NCBI GenBank assembly: GCA_025060615.1
Contig: JANXBS010000010.1
Location: 62,001-126,000 of the forward strand
Length of the DNA: 64,000 bases
Direction: 5' to 3'
From: Anaerolineae bacterium
GTDB lineage: Bacteria; Chloroflexota; Anaerolineae; DUEN01
Shown: piece after piece, positions 55,673-64,000 of the stretch
Position numbering within the stretch: the stretch's first letter is position 1
Layout of the letters: each line of letters opens with the position of its first letter
Program-made: the position numbers and the translations under genes
Notes under the pieces: generated by a model
The model's input: only the letters and a program-made list of their open reading frames with translations
Told to the model about the DNA's origin: nothing
Databases searched by the model: none

Positions 55673-57847
55673 ATGCAGGGAAGGACAGCCAACCCGGTTG
55701 GACTGGAGGGGCTTCTAGAGTTACTTCCGAAGACATGGCCTCCTTCGGATATCGAGCTGATTGAGCGCGCCTACACGCTGGCCGCTGCGGCCCACGACGG
55801 GCAGGTCCGCGCCTCAGGCGAGGCATATATCCACCATCCTCTGGCCGTCGCCAGCATTTTGGCCGAGCTCAATCTTGACCCGGCCACGATCGCCGCCGGC
55901 CTCCTCCATGATGTGGCAGAGGACTCCCAATATAATATCCAGTATATCGAGGAACATTTTGGCCCAGAGGTAGCGCGCTTGGTAGATGGGGTAACCAAAT
56001 TAGAGCAGATTGATGAGCTCCGCAAGCCGGCTGAGTCTCTCCAAGATGAAAAAGCTGAGAGCCTGCGCAAGATGTTTCTGGCCATGGTGGACGACGTGCG
56101 CGTGGTGCTCATCAAGCTCGCCGACCGCCTCCATAACATGCGCACCTTGAGCTCACTCCCTGAACATAAACGCCGCCGCATCGCCCGTGAGACGCTAGAG
56201 ATCTTCGCCCCCCTCGCCAACCGGCTCGGCATCTGGCAGATCAAGTGGGAGCTCGAGGACCTGGCCTTTCGACACCTCGAGCCCGCTACGTACAAAGAGC
56301 TCGCCCGGAAAATCCAGGAGCGACGCCAAGATCGTGAGCAATACATCAATCAGGTGATCCAGACCTTACAAGACGAGCTGCGCAAGGCCGGCATCCAGGC
56401 CGAGGTGAGTGGCCGGCCCAAGCACATTTACTCCATCTGGCGCAAGATGAAGCGGAAAGGCGTCGACTTCGACCAAATCTACGACGCCCAGGGCGTCCGT
56501 ATCATCGTGAACTCGGTTCTAGACTGCTACGCGGCATTGGGCGTGGTACACAGCCTATGGCGACCTATTCCTGGTGAGATTGACGACTACATCGCCACGC
56601 CCAAGGACAATATGTACCGTTCGCTGCATACCGCTGTGGTAGGCCCCAACGGCCGGCCAATGGAGGTGCAGATCCGCACCTGGGAGATGCACCGAACCGC
56701 AGAATATGGGATCGCTGCGCATTGGCGATACAAAGAGCAGGGCGGCAAACGCGATATAGACTTTGAAAACAAGATTGCCTGGCTGCGACAGCTCATGGAG
56801 TGGCGACAGGAGGTCACAGACGCCCAGGAATTCGTGGACTCAATGAAGACAGACGTCTTCCAGGACCGCGTCTACACCTTCACGCCCCAAGGAGATGTCA
56901 TTGACCTGCCGGCCGGTTCAACTCCCATTGACTTCGCGTATCACGTCCATACCGAGGTGGGACATCGCTGCCGCGGCGCGCGTGTCAACGGCAAGCTGGT
57001 GCCGCTGGACTACCAACTGCGCAATGGCGATCAAGTGGAGATCATCACAGCCAAACGGGGCGGGCCTAGCCGCGATTGGCTCAACCCCAATCTGGGCTTC
57101 GTCAAAACGCAGCGCGCTCGCGGCAAGATCCGCCAGTGGTTCCGCCGCCTGGACCGCGAGGTGAACATCGCCGAAGGCCGCCAGATCCTGGATAAAGAGC
57201 TCAAGCGGCTCAGCGTCGAGATCAGCTATGACGCTATCGCCAAGATGTTTAACTTTGAATCGGTGGACGACCTGCTGGCGGCCATCGGTTACGGCGACAT
57301 CAACCCTCAGCAGATCGCAGCCAAAGTGCTGGAGGTGGAACGCAAAGACCAAAGCGCTCCATTGCCTGAGCCCGCCCACAAGCAGCGTCCCACCATTCCC
57401 ATGGATGGAGTGAGCGTGCAAGGCGTGTCAGGCCTGCTAACCCATCCTGCGCATTGCTGTAACCCGTTACCTGGCGATGACATCATCGGATATGTCACAC
57501 GTGGGCGAGGCGTCTCCATCCACAAACGGGACTGCCCGAACGTCTTGCTTACCCGTGAGCCTGAGCGGCTGATCGAGGTGAGCTGGGGGACACAACCACA
57601 GCAGACATATCCGGTGAGCATCATTGTGCACGCCTTCGATCGAGCGGGGCTGCTTCGAGATATCGCTAGCGTAGTAGCGGATGAGAAAGTCAATATGCGC
57701 GAGGCCCAGGCGATCACCGGATTGAAAGACAACACGGCGATCATCACAGCCACCCTGGATGTCACTGGCGTAGTACAGCTCAGCCGGCTTTTGACCAAGA
57801 TCGAGCAGCTCCCCAACGTGGTGGAAGCCCGAAGGCGAGTCGGATAG
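55673..57847 (+). CDS. rel: Bifunctional (p)ppGpp synthetase/hydrolase (RelA/SpoT homologue)
   Basis: 724 residues, full-length long RSH protein. HD hydrolase domain: HHPLAVA (H54/H55), then LLHDVAED (H79, D80) and LIKLADRLHNMRTL, so hydrolysis should work. Synthetase domain (about 235-350): GRPKHIYSIWRKMKRKGVDF, YDAQGVRIIV, and the active-site MEVQIRT...AEYGIAAHW. TGS domain near 395-455 (VYTFTPQGDVIDLPAGSTPIDFAYHVH) and ACT domain at the C-terminus. It makes and removes the stringent-response alarmone (p)ppGpp in the cytoplasm. Confidence 0.97.
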   Translation: MQGRTANPVGLEGLLELLPKTWPPSDIELIERAYTLAAAAHDGQVRASGEAYIHHPLAVASILAELNLDPATIAAGLLHDVAEDSQYNIQYIEEHFGPEVARLVDGVTKLEQIDELRKPAESLQDEKAESLRKMFLAMVDDVRVVLIKLADRLHNMRTLSSLPEHKRRRIARETLEIFAPLANRLGIWQIKWELEDLAFRHLEPATYKELARKIQERRQDREQYINQVIQTLQDELRKAGIQAEVSGRPKHIYSIWRKMKRKGVDFDQIYDAQGVRIIVNSVLDCYAALGVVHSLWRPIPGEIDDYIATPKDNMYRSLHTAVVGPNGRPMEVQIRTWEMHRTAEYGIAAHWRYKEQGGKRDIDFENKIAWLRQLMEWRQEVTDAQEFVDSMKTDVFQDRVYTFTPQGDVIDLPAGSTPIDFAYHVHTEVGHRCRGARVNGKLVPLDYQLRNGDQVEIITAKRGGPSRDWLNPNLGFVKTQRARGKIRQWFRRLDREVNIAEGRQILDKELKRLSVEISYDAIAKMFNFESVDDLLAAIGYGDINPQQIAAKVLEVERKDQSAPLPEPAHKQRPTIPMDGVSVQGVSGLLTHPAHCCNPLPGDDIIGYVTRGRGVSIHKRDCPNVLLTREPERLIEVSWGTQPQQTYPVSIIVHAFDRAGLLRDIASVVADEKVNMREAQAITGLKDNTAIITATLDVTGVVQLSRLLTKIEQLPNVVEARRRVG

Positions 57848-57849
57848 CC

Positions 57850-57910
57850 AAAAGCCCTCACCGTCGTACATGAGGCTGCATGAGGCTGATCGAAGGCGAT
57901 GAGGGCTTTT
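57850..57910. terminator. Bidirectional terminator between rel and the parvulin gene
   Basis: Inverted repeat AAAAGCCCTCA (57850-57860) and TGAGGGCTTTT (57900-57910), with the T run on each side. The loop region carries a direct repeat of ATGAGGCTG (about 57870-57888). Confidence 0.75.
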
Positions 57911-57914
57911 CGCG

Positions 57915-59345
57915 TCACTGGCGCGGGAAGATCAGCGGAGTAGGGGTGGGCGGCACTTTATCGGGCGACCAGTATCGCTCGATGGGAATTGCCTGTCTCT
58001 GTTCGTTCAACAGCTTCTGATAAGCTTCCGCCCGCCGTTGCTCCAACAGGAACGGCTCCACAGGACGGGCGAGATCTTTCTCCAGCACCTGGATGATGTG
58101 ATATCCGTACATCGTCTTCACCGGATCACTGATCTGCCCCGGCTCCAGCGAGAAGGCTAACTGCTCGAACTCCGGGACCATCTGCCCACGGCCAAACCAT
58201 CCAAGATCGCCGCCGTTCACTTTGCTCCCTAAGTCGTCTGAGAACTCCTGCGCCAGCTTCGCGAAATCCTCTCCGGCCCGCAGCCGTTTCACTAGTTCCT
58301 GTGCCAGCGCTAGCGCCTGTTCCTCCGTACGCGGTTCGGGAGTGGGCGTAGGAGTAGACGTCTGGGATTCACCCGGCAGCGGTGTGGCTGTGGGGGTTGG
58401 CGTTGGCTCCTGAGAGCCGGCCGGCAACGGCGTGGGCGTCGGGGTGGGGGTACGGATAGCAATCAAAATGTGACGGGCGTGAACCTGCTCCTCGACAGTG
58501 GGGACCTCATTGGCGACCTGCTCGCGCAGCTTCTCCTCTAGCAGTTGTACCTCAATCAGCCGCCGATACTCGTCTAGGGACATGCTGGCGATACGAGCTA
58601 GAAAACTTTCCAGGTCCTTCAGCCCTTGTTGGTATTCCTCTTCAGTCATAATATGCACGGTAGGTGTCGGTGAAGGGGTAGGCGTAGGAGTGGCCTGCTC
58701 CGTGCTGGTGAAGGGAGCTGTCGGCGTCGGGGTGATGGTTAAGTTCACATTCGAAGTTGGGGTAGGAGTCCAAGACGCGGCGGTGGCTGTCGCCTGGGCG
58801 CGCGCCTCGGCGGTGGCTGTGGCATCTGGCCCAGTGAGGAAGCCACGGCTGCTCGCCACCTGGGAACGCAACCGTTGTTCGATTTCTTCTGGCGATACGA
58901 CAACGCCTCGCTGGGCTGCCACTTTTCGGACTACCTCCTCGTCAATCATCTGCTCCAGGACTTGCAGGCTGAAGGATTCTGGGTTCGCCAACAGGGATTC
59001 GAGCTGACTGATCTGCCCAGCGAAAAGGGATTGACCACCCTCAGAGGCGAATTGGGCATCTAGACGACGATACTGTTCCAATCGTCCTTCGAGGTTGTTT
59101 CGCTCCAGTTGCACCCGATGCCAGAAATCCTTAGTGCGGATAGAGACATCTCCCACCTTTGCAATAGCGAGATTGGGCTTCCGGATAAATTGATCTAATG
59201 CTCCTATCGCGAGGATCACCAAGGCGAGCGCAACGACAACGCCCGTGAAGATTTTGATGCGTAACGCTTGCTCACGCTGGCGACGGCCAATGGCGATCTG
59301 TTTGCGAGTCAGTTCAGGAGTCTCTTTGCCGCGTTCCTTCGCCAT
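57915..59345 (-). CDS. Parvulin-type peptidyl-prolyl isomerase with Thr-Pro insertions
   Basis: 476 residues. N-terminal membrane helix (about 30-50) and SurA-like N-terminal domain, then a parvulin domain: [52 protein letters not shown], and GYHIIQV. Two low-complexity Thr/Pro stretches occur: one (about 190-235) between the N-terminal and parvulin parts, and one (about 310-350) inside the parvulin domain, between its first strand and helix. Exported folding factor of the PrsA/SurA kind. Alternative: the insertion may be a flexible loop that does not harm the fold. Confidence 0.9.
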   Translation of the reverse strand: MAKERGKETPELTRKQIAIGRRQREQALRIKIFTGVVVALALVILAIGALDQFIRKPNLAIAKVGDVSIRTKDFWHRVQLERNNLEGRLEQYRRLDAQFASEGGQSLFAGQISQLESLLANPESFSLQVLEQMIDEEVVRKVAAQRGVVVSPEEIEQRLRSQVASSRGFLTGPDATATAEARAQATATAASWTPTPTSNVNLTITPTPTAPFTSTEQATPTPTPSPTPTVHIMTEEEYQQGLKDLESFLARIASMSLDEYRRLIEVQLLEEKLREQVANEVPTVEEQVHARHILIAIRTPTPTPTPLPAGSQEPTPTPTATPLPGESQTSTPTPTPEPRTEEQALALAQELVKRLRAGEDFAKLAQEFSDDLGSKVNGGDLGWFGRGQMVPEFEQLAFSLEPGQISDPVKTMYGYHIIQVLEKDLARPVEPFLLEQRRAEAYQKLLNEQRQAIPIERYWSPDKVPPTPTPLIFPRQ

Positions 59346-59498
59346 ATGGACTTCAGGCTCCTCGTTCGCCCAAGCCAGACGATCACAACTCTGTCACATT
59401 AGAAGGCGGTTGGCAAACGAAGGGCATAGAGCTCGTTTCAGCCCTATGCCCTTCGCTTGCGATCCAGATGACGCAGCCACACCACCAACGAGGATAGC

Positions 59499-59879
59499 TT
59501 ATGCAGCTCCCTGACGCCGCGATATGATGCGCACCTGTTCGCCCGTGAAAGGCAGCAATGCCAGATGGCGCGCTCGTTTGACCGCGACGGCTACTCGTCG
59601 CTGGTGTTTTGCACAGATGCCGGTCTTGCGGCGCGGGCGAAGCTGCCCTCGTTCTGTAATATAGCGGCTTAACACGTCCACCTGCTTGTAGTCCACATAC
59701 TTGACATGTTCGGCGCAAAAGGCACACACGCGCTGCTGCCGCCCCAAACGGCGAACGCTGACATGTGTCCCCTGGGACTGAGCATCCCCAGACGCCGCTT
59801 CTTCCGTCTCCTCCTCTTCAAGGTCTAAATCCTCGTCGGTGTCGTCCAAATAGTCGTCTCGCTCTTCCACGTCAGCCAA
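59499..59879 (-). CDS. rpsR: 30S ribosomal protein S18
   Basis: 126 residues from a TTG at 59879, which has AGGAGG at a spacing of 6; an upstream GTG (59906) would put that box inside the gene and is rejected. The C-terminal 75 residues are S18 ([40 protein letters not shown]). The Cys-type zinc form is seen as CAFC plus CAKH. The N-terminal 45 residues are an acidic, Asp/Glu-rich extension not typical for S18. Confidence 0.95.
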   Translation of the reverse strand: MADVEERDDYLDDTDEDLDLEEEETEEAASGDAQSQGTHVSVRRLGRQQRVCAFCAEHVKYVDYKQVDVLSRYITERGQLRPRRKTGICAKHQRRVAVAVKRARHLALLPFTGEQVRIISRRQGAA

Positions 59880-59917
59880 TGTAATCCTCCTCAGAAAGGG
59901 TGCCACCAGCCCAGCAT

Positions 59918-60310
59918 TTATCGGTTATACTCGGATTCTTCCATATCAGGGCCGGCATCAAAGTCGGTGTCCGGAGCTCGGCTATCGAGCATAATCATCT
60001 CGTTGGCGACTAGTTCTGTGCGATAATGCTTTTGGCCATGCTCGTCGTCCCAGCCACGGGTTTGCAAGTGGCCTTCCACATAGACCCTGGAACCTTTGCG
60101 CAGGTATTGACTGCAGATCTCTGCCAGATTGCCCCAGGCGACCACGTTGAACCATTCAGTCGCGTCCCGTCGTTCGCCATCTGCAGTTACCCAGCTACGG
60201 CTGGTCGCCACGCTGAACGACGTCACAGGTTTCCCGCTCGGCGTGTACCGCATTTCCGGATCGCGTCCCAGGTTACCGATAATGATGACTTTGTTCAATC
60301 CTCGTGCCAT
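59918..60310 (-). CDS. ssb: Single-stranded DNA-binding protein
   Basis: 130 residues. OB-fold with [20 protein letters not shown] at the start, and [30 protein letters not shown] in the middle; acidic C-terminus ([18 protein letters not shown]) for partner proteins, lacking the usual DDDIPF tip. Placed between rpsF and rpsR as in most bacteria. Confidence 0.96.
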   Translation of the reverse strand: MARGLNKVIIIGNLGRDPEMRYTPSGKPVTSFSVATSRSWVTADGERRDATEWFNVVAWGNLAEICSQYLRKGSRVYVEGHLQTRGWDDEHGQKHYRTELVANEMIMLDSRAPDTDFDAGPDMEESEYNR

Positions 60311-60460
60311 ATGTGCTCGCTCCCCTCCAGGCTTGAACCGCTACATAGTCTGATCTCACCAAGAGTTGCCAGTTGACTAATGATCTATCCGAATTTCCCA
60401 GATGGGCAAGAAGATCGTCTTTGCTGACTGTGAATGCTTCCCATGGGTTTTCGGATAGCT

Positions 60461-60748
60461 CTAAGCTCCTGGACGGACGATGAGATGACGCATGATCTCC
60501 TCGTTCAACCTGAGGTTACGGTCGAGGGCAGAGACAGCATTCGGAGGTATACGAAATCGCTGGAGGACGTAGAATCCTTCGATCTGCTTCTGAATTGGAT
60601 AAGCCAGACGGCGACGCCCCCAGGGCGTCGTCTCTAATACCTCGCCTCCAGCCGCAGTAATCCAGCGGGTGACCCGCTCAATATGAGACATGATCCCTTC
60701 TTCATCGAGGCGAGGATGCAAGATGTACATCAACTCATAATCTCTCAC
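60461..60748 (-). CDS. rpsF: 30S ribosomal protein S6
   Basis: 95 residues, GTG start (RDYELMYILHPRLDEE). The S6 core has ETTPWGRRRLAYPIQKQIEGFYVLQRF and ends DRNLRLNEEIMRHLIVR. First gene of the rpsF-ssb-rpsR operon. The nearest GGAGG box is 13 bp upstream, an unusually long spacing. Confidence 0.96.
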   Translation of the reverse strand: MRDYELMYILHPRLDEEGIMSHIERVTRWITAAGGEVLETTPWGRRRLAYPIQKQIEGFYVLQRFRIPPNAVSALDRNLRLNEEIMRHLIVRPGA

Positions 60749-60838
60749 GCTCGCCGATCAGCCTCCTTTCTCTGGGATTACCCCCGATCAAGCAGCGTCT
60801 GCGTCGGGGGCAGAAAGAACGAGGGCGTTAAGCCCTCG
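60749..60838 (-). promoter_or_regulatory. Structured mRNA leader of the rpsF operon
   Basis: On the minus strand the leader can form a hairpin with 7 bp arms (CGAGGGC...GCCCTCG, 60820-60838), then a second stem CCCCCGA...TCGGGGG with an inner GCAG/CTGC pair and a bulge (about 60781-60812), directly before the ribosome site. In many bacteria S6-S18 represses by binding a leader stem in this place; whether this is the same motif is inferred, not shown. Confidence 0.35.
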
Positions 60839-60852
60839 CCGCGAGCAACAAC

Positions 60853-60881
60853 AATATAGCACAAAGCCTTCAGAGGGGCAA
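60853..60881 (-). promoter_or_regulatory. Promoter of the rpsF operon
   Basis: TTGCCC (60881-60876), 17 bp, TATATT (60858-60853) on the minus strand; start near 60846, leader about 98 nt. Confidence 0.5.
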
Positions 60882-60944
60882 ATCCGCTCGCATGGGCTGT
60901 GTCGAAGCCAAATGGCTAACAGCGCTTCAAGCTGTAGCGATATT

Positions 60945-60972
60945 TGTCAAACCCCTACGAATCAAGTATAAT
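60945..60972 (+). promoter_or_regulatory. Promoter of tRNA-Pro
   Basis: TTGTCA (60945-60950), 16 bp, TATAAT (60967-60972). The mature tRNA begins 22 bp downstream. Confidence 0.6.
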
Positions 60973-60993
60973 GGGACATAGGTGAGATAAACC

Positions 60994-61069
<76 letters not shown>

Positions 61070-61104
61070 GGATTACCCTCATAGCTATAGGTGAGGGATC
61101 GAGT

Positions 61105-64000
61105 CTAGTCTCCCAATCCCGAACGATAGCCCTTTGCTATGGCCGGCTCATAAGTGAGTTGGACCAGACGACCTTGCCTTGTCGCAACAACGACGCTCCC
61201 AGGAGCAAGTGGACACAGACGATGGACGGCTAGCGGTTCGCTGTTTATGAGTTGTCCCTGTAGATCTACCGCCAGAAGCCGTTCTTGCGTCCCCACGAAC
61301 CATACCTCGCATCCGGGCCACGCGGCTAAGCCGGTCACCGGGGCGCCAACAAGCAGACGCTGTTTGGGAGAGCCATCGGCCAGCCCGAAAACGCTTACGA
61401 ATCCATTGGCACCTCCAACCAGAACCTCTATTTCCCCATCGTGATCCACGTCCGCTGTAATACAGGCTTGGATGTAAGTGCTCCCCTCTAGCTTCCAGAT
61501 CCAGCTCTCTCTCGCAGGCGATAGGAGCCCCACCCCGTGCTCAGCGGCTGCTAAGATATACCCCTTTTCCTTCTCCGGTGGGCCTATCCACTCAAAAGCC
61601 ACTGAATCTCCCGCGACGAAGGGGATCACTCGCCGAAGGGGACGGAACATAGGTTGTCGTAATCCACCAAACACGATCGCTTCGCCGCTGGGCTCAAGCC
61701 CAGGCTGGCCCTCATAGACGCAGATGCCGTGATTCCAGCGGTTGCGCACCCACAGATCCCAGGGGGCCTGACCTTCAGGAGGGCAGGGCAGAAGATCCAC
61801 CTGCCAGGAGCCATCCGCCCAGCTGTGGCCCAACACCTCTCCATCGGGGTCGAGGAAGACTACCAGAGCATATCCGCCGAGGGCCAGCGCCCCTCGCCCA
61901 TCAGGTTCACGATGCCAGATCGCTAGCCCGTGTACCGAATGCAACATGCCGAAATAGAGGCCCTTCGTCTCTCGGTGGAAGTGGGCTAGGGAGAGATCAC
62001 GCCGAACAGCTCCATCAGGGTCCAGGATCACCAGGCGTCCCCCCAGGAGGCCCACGCAGATCTGCCGACATCCGCGGCCATCCAGATCATGGCAGGAGAC
62101 GTGGGTGACCGGGTTGGGGGCTTGCCATCGCCAACGTTCCGCGCCATCTTCGTCCAGAGCGACCAGCTCGTGAGCTGAGCTGATCGCCACCAGCTCCAGG
62201 CGGCCATCATGATCCAAATCGGCCGAGATCAATTGCTTGATCGGAGGAGGATTCCAGCGGTTGCTATAAAGCTCGATCTCGTGACAAATCAACGGCTCAC
62301 CCGCCGGAGGCGAAGGGATGTGGATTTGGATCTGACGAGCTTTATCGGCGATGGGGAATCGAAGCGACTCGAAGCGATCTTCCCAGCCATGAAAACGCGG
62401 CCAGGTGACCGTCTCTTTCCTCGGCTCATGATGGCACAGGCGCTGATCGTCCTGGAATCCGTCTGAGCTCAGCATGACTTGAATCCCCTCGGGCAGAGGA
62501 TGGAACGTGCGCAATGTGGGCTGTGGGAGGCTGTCGCCGATCACCCGCAGGTGATCCACGAAGATCTCCTCGCCCAGGTCCAGGCGGATCTCATAGCGAT
62601 CTGCCTCTGGCCATTGCCGCACAAGCGTTCGCCACTCGGGTAGCACGGCATCCACTAATTGCTCTGGGAAGCCGTCGACGGGCGCGGGTCGGGCAGTGAC
62701 CGCCACGCTTCGAATGCGCTCCTGCACCGGATGCCATGCGCTCCATTCCCATCCAGTGTGCCAATTGCCCTCAGGGAAGGCGGGTAGAGCAGAGGAGACG
62801 ACCGGACGAGGAAGATCCCGCCACGCATGGAATTGCTCCTGCAGACGAGCGGCAAGTCCCATCACGAGGTCCGGAGACAACGAGAGGCTCAGCATTTGAT
62901 CTTCGCTTAGCGCTGCTTCGAAGGACTGATCTCCCTGACTTATCCAGATACGAGCCCCCGGGCTATCGGGGCCATCTGCCCTCACCACCATCCGGCCAGC
63001 GTTCAGATCCAGGCATAGCCCCACGGGCCGATCGCTGCGGAAGCTGTAAGCGGGCTCAACCTCAAAAGAACGGACGCCTGAGAGGGCGATAGCCTGAGGC
63101 ATGGCCATCAGGCTGACAGCCTGGGCTTTCATCCCTGCCCCCTGAATTCCCCGCTGTTGCGGATCCACGGCACACCAAGCCAGCGGTTGCCCCTGCGCCT
63201 CAACGATCAGGGCCTGCGTAGAGGTGAGGAAGAGGATGTCCAGAGGCTCTAAAGCCCCTATGGGCTGCACGTAAAAGAGGTTTTGAAAGGTGACCAAGGA
63301 TTTGGCATCATAAACCCCATGTTGACGTTGGCGCAAAACATAGGGATTGACGGCCCCCTGAATGCCCTGTTCCTCGCTTGTGGCCAAAAGCTCTTGGCTA
63401 CAGCACAGGGTGAATATGTGATCCCCCTGGCGAGCGCGCCAGAAGCGGCCCTGAAGCGTCGCATAACCAGGGGTGCGCCAGGTGCAGGTGACCGTGAAGG
63501 GTCCTGCTTCCTGAATTTCAACGGTGTCTATGACCACGAAGAAGCCGTCATCAGGCTTCGCCCAGAAGATGTATCGGGTCCAACAGGTATGATGGACGGG
63601 GGCCATTCGCGTGGCGCTCAAGGCGATGGCTGGAAAATCAGCAGCAGTGATCCATTCCGCCAGAGGAGGCAAGGGGGTGCGGTTATAGCCATCGCTGATT
63701 AGCAAAGCGTTTTTATGATAATACGATTGTCGGTCAGTGTTCTGGATCAGAAAGATATGTCCTGCCTGGCTGAAGCGGACGATCGCGTTGGCGGCGTGCA
63801 TGCTGCCCTGCCAGCGAAATCCTCCTTGATATCCCTCAACTAGGAGGTAAGGCCCCTGAGGATCGAAGTTCTTGCGAAAGACCAACTTATCAAAGGTGCG
63901 CTCGGATGGTAACGTGCTCCGCCCTACTCCGCCCTGGTGCAGCCATGTCTCGGGGGCGTTCACGCTGTGCCCTTTGGGCTCGACATGCTCTGGCGGATGA
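61105..64000 (-). CDS. Large beta-sandwich and FG-GAP-like repeat protein (5' end outside window)
   Basis: At least 964 residues are visible; the frame is open to base 64000 and the residues in front of the first GTG (63963) still read as protein (PPEHVEPKGHSV), so the start lies right of the window. The first 300 residues resemble the beta-sandwich part of heparinase/lyase-like proteins (FRKNFDPQGPYLLVEGYQGG, FFVVIDTVEI). A discoidin-like binding segment follows around 470-570 (YEIRLDLGEEIFVDHLRVIGDS). From about 580 to the end there are FG-GAP/PQQ-like blades with DLDHDGRLELVAISS and DVDHDGEIEVLVGG units, which are calcium-binding loops of beta-propellers. Probably a carbohydrate-acting or -binding protein; no signal peptide can be judged. 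Confidence 0.8.
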   Translation of the reverse strand, partial: HPPEHVEPKGHSVNAPETWLHQGGVGRSTLPSERTFDKLVFRKNFDPQGPYLLVEGYQGGFRWQGSMHAANAIVRFSQAGHIFLIQNTDRQSYYHKNALLISDGYNRTPLPPLAEWITAADFPAIALSATRMAPVHHTCWTRYIFWAKPDDGFFVVIDTVEIQEAGPFTVTCTWRTPGYATLQGRFWRARQGDHIFTLCCSQELLATSEEQGIQGAVNPYVLRQRQHGVYDAKSLVTFQNLFYVQPIGALEPLDILFLTSTQALIVEAQGQPLAWCAVDPQQRGIQGAGMKAQAVSLMAMPQAIALSGVRSFEVEPAYSFRSDRPVGLCLDLNAGRMVVRADGPDSPGARIWISQGDQSFEAALSEDQMLSLSLSPDLVMGLAARLQEQFHAWRDLPRPVVSSALPAFPEGNWHTGWEWSAWHPVQERIRSVAVTARPAPVDGFPEQLVDAVLPEWRTLVRQWPEADRYEIRLDLGEEIFVDHLRVIGDSLPQPTLRTFHPLPEGIQVMLSSDGFQDDQRLCHHEPRKETVTWPRFHGWEDRFESLRFPIADKARQIQIHIPSPPAGEPLICHEIELYSNRWNPPPIKQLISADLDHDGRLELVAISSAHELVALDEDGAERWRWQAPNPVTHVSCHDLDGRGCRQICVGLLGGRLVILDPDGAVRRDLSLAHFHRETKGLYFGMLHSVHGLAIWHREPDGRGALALGGYALVVFLDPDGEVLGHSWADGSWQVDLLPCPPEGQAPWDLWVRNRWNHGICVYEGQPGLEPSGEAIVFGGLRQPMFRPLRRVIPFVAGDSVAFEWIGPPEKEKGYILAAAEHGVGLLSPARESWIWKLEGSTYIQACITADVDHDGEIEVLVGGANGFVSVFGLADGSPKQRLLVGAPVTGLAAWPGCEVWFVGTQERLLAVDLQGQLINSEPLAVHRLCPLAPGSVVVATRQGRLVQLTYEPAIAKGYRSGLGD

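Noticed and set aside
55527-55826. Minus-strand frame spanning the rel promoter and start
   Set aside because: It covers a good plus-strand promoter and the rel N-terminus and has no motif.
58350-58800. Repetitive GGTGTGGGCGT-like tracts as a DNA repeat or CRISPR
   Set aside because: They encode the Thr-Pro linkers of the parvulin, are imperfect and have no spacer layout.

Overview
The window reads as a bacterial chromosome segment, most likely from a Chloroflexota (Anaerolineae- or Thermoflexia-like) organism. This is inferred from the GC-rich genes, Thr-Pro dipeptide linkers in an exported protein, a very large lipoprotein alpha-2-macroglobulin, an ECF cassette with fused ATPases, and the general style of the proteins. 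No 16S gene is present, so the placement stays an inference. Gene density is high. There are no prophage genes, no CRISPR array and no rRNA operon. Three tRNA genes are present, one of them a selenocysteine tRNA.

Layout. 1-7762 (+): a peptide/nickel-type ABC importer (two permeases, two ATPases; the first permease runs off the left edge), followed in the same direction by a HyuA-like hydantoinase/oxoprolinase subunit and two tandem DUF917 paralogues, which looks like one uptake-and-catabolism operon. 7872-11088: an MFS carrier, then a phytanoyl-CoA-dioxygenase-like enzyme divergent from an AraC-type regulator. 11178-14320 (-): a divergent PRPP synthetase behind a DUF4129 membrane protein and an unrecognised gene. 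14460-16192: a HAD phosphatase and mreB. 16337-23796 (-): a complete F-type ATP synthase operon (AtpZ/AtpI-like, a, c, b, delta, alpha, gamma, beta, epsilon) with a good promoter in front and a hairpin terminator behind. 24090-27422: a CmtR-like metal sensor and a heavy-metal P-type ATPase, flanked on both sides by decayed transposase genes (an IS66-type remnant and a second DDE-type remnant).

27779-33826: a 2015-residue alpha-2-macroglobulin lipoprotein with an intact thioester motif. 33924-34017: tRNA-Sec. 34223-36484: HxlR regulator, MBL-fold hydrolase, JAMM metalloprotease and a SlyD-like isomerase. 36742-41242: an exported HExxH protein and an ECF transporter (S, fused A-A, T). 41253-48655: a looser set containing a sensor-like BNR/HEAT membrane protein, a DUF4062/TIR-like protein, a CHAT-domain caspase-like protease with a duplicated beta domain, and a clostripain (C11) caspase-like protease, with an oxidoreductase gene on the other strand in the middle. 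This is the part of the window most likely to hold an undescribed system. 48826-55310: zinc ribbon, O-antigen-ligase-like protein, a truncated permease next to an M28 peptidase, and two membrane proteins. 55439-60748: tRNA-Arg, the (p)ppGpp synthetase/hydrolase, a parvulin with Thr-Pro insertions, and the rpsF-ssb-rpsR operon. 60994-64000: tRNA-Pro and a large beta-sandwich/FG-GAP-like protein that leaves the window on the right.

Several start codons were moved from the longest reading frame because a Shine-Dalgarno sequence, a paralogue alignment or a stop/start overlap decides them (DUF917 copy 1, mreB, atpA, atpF, the CmtR-like gene, the alpha-2-macroglobulin, the ECF genes, rpsR). Sigma-70/A-like promoters with 16-17 bp spacing can be read directly in front of the ATP synthase operon, the metal-resistance pair, tRNA-Sec, tRNA-Arg, rel, rpsF and tRNA-Pro.
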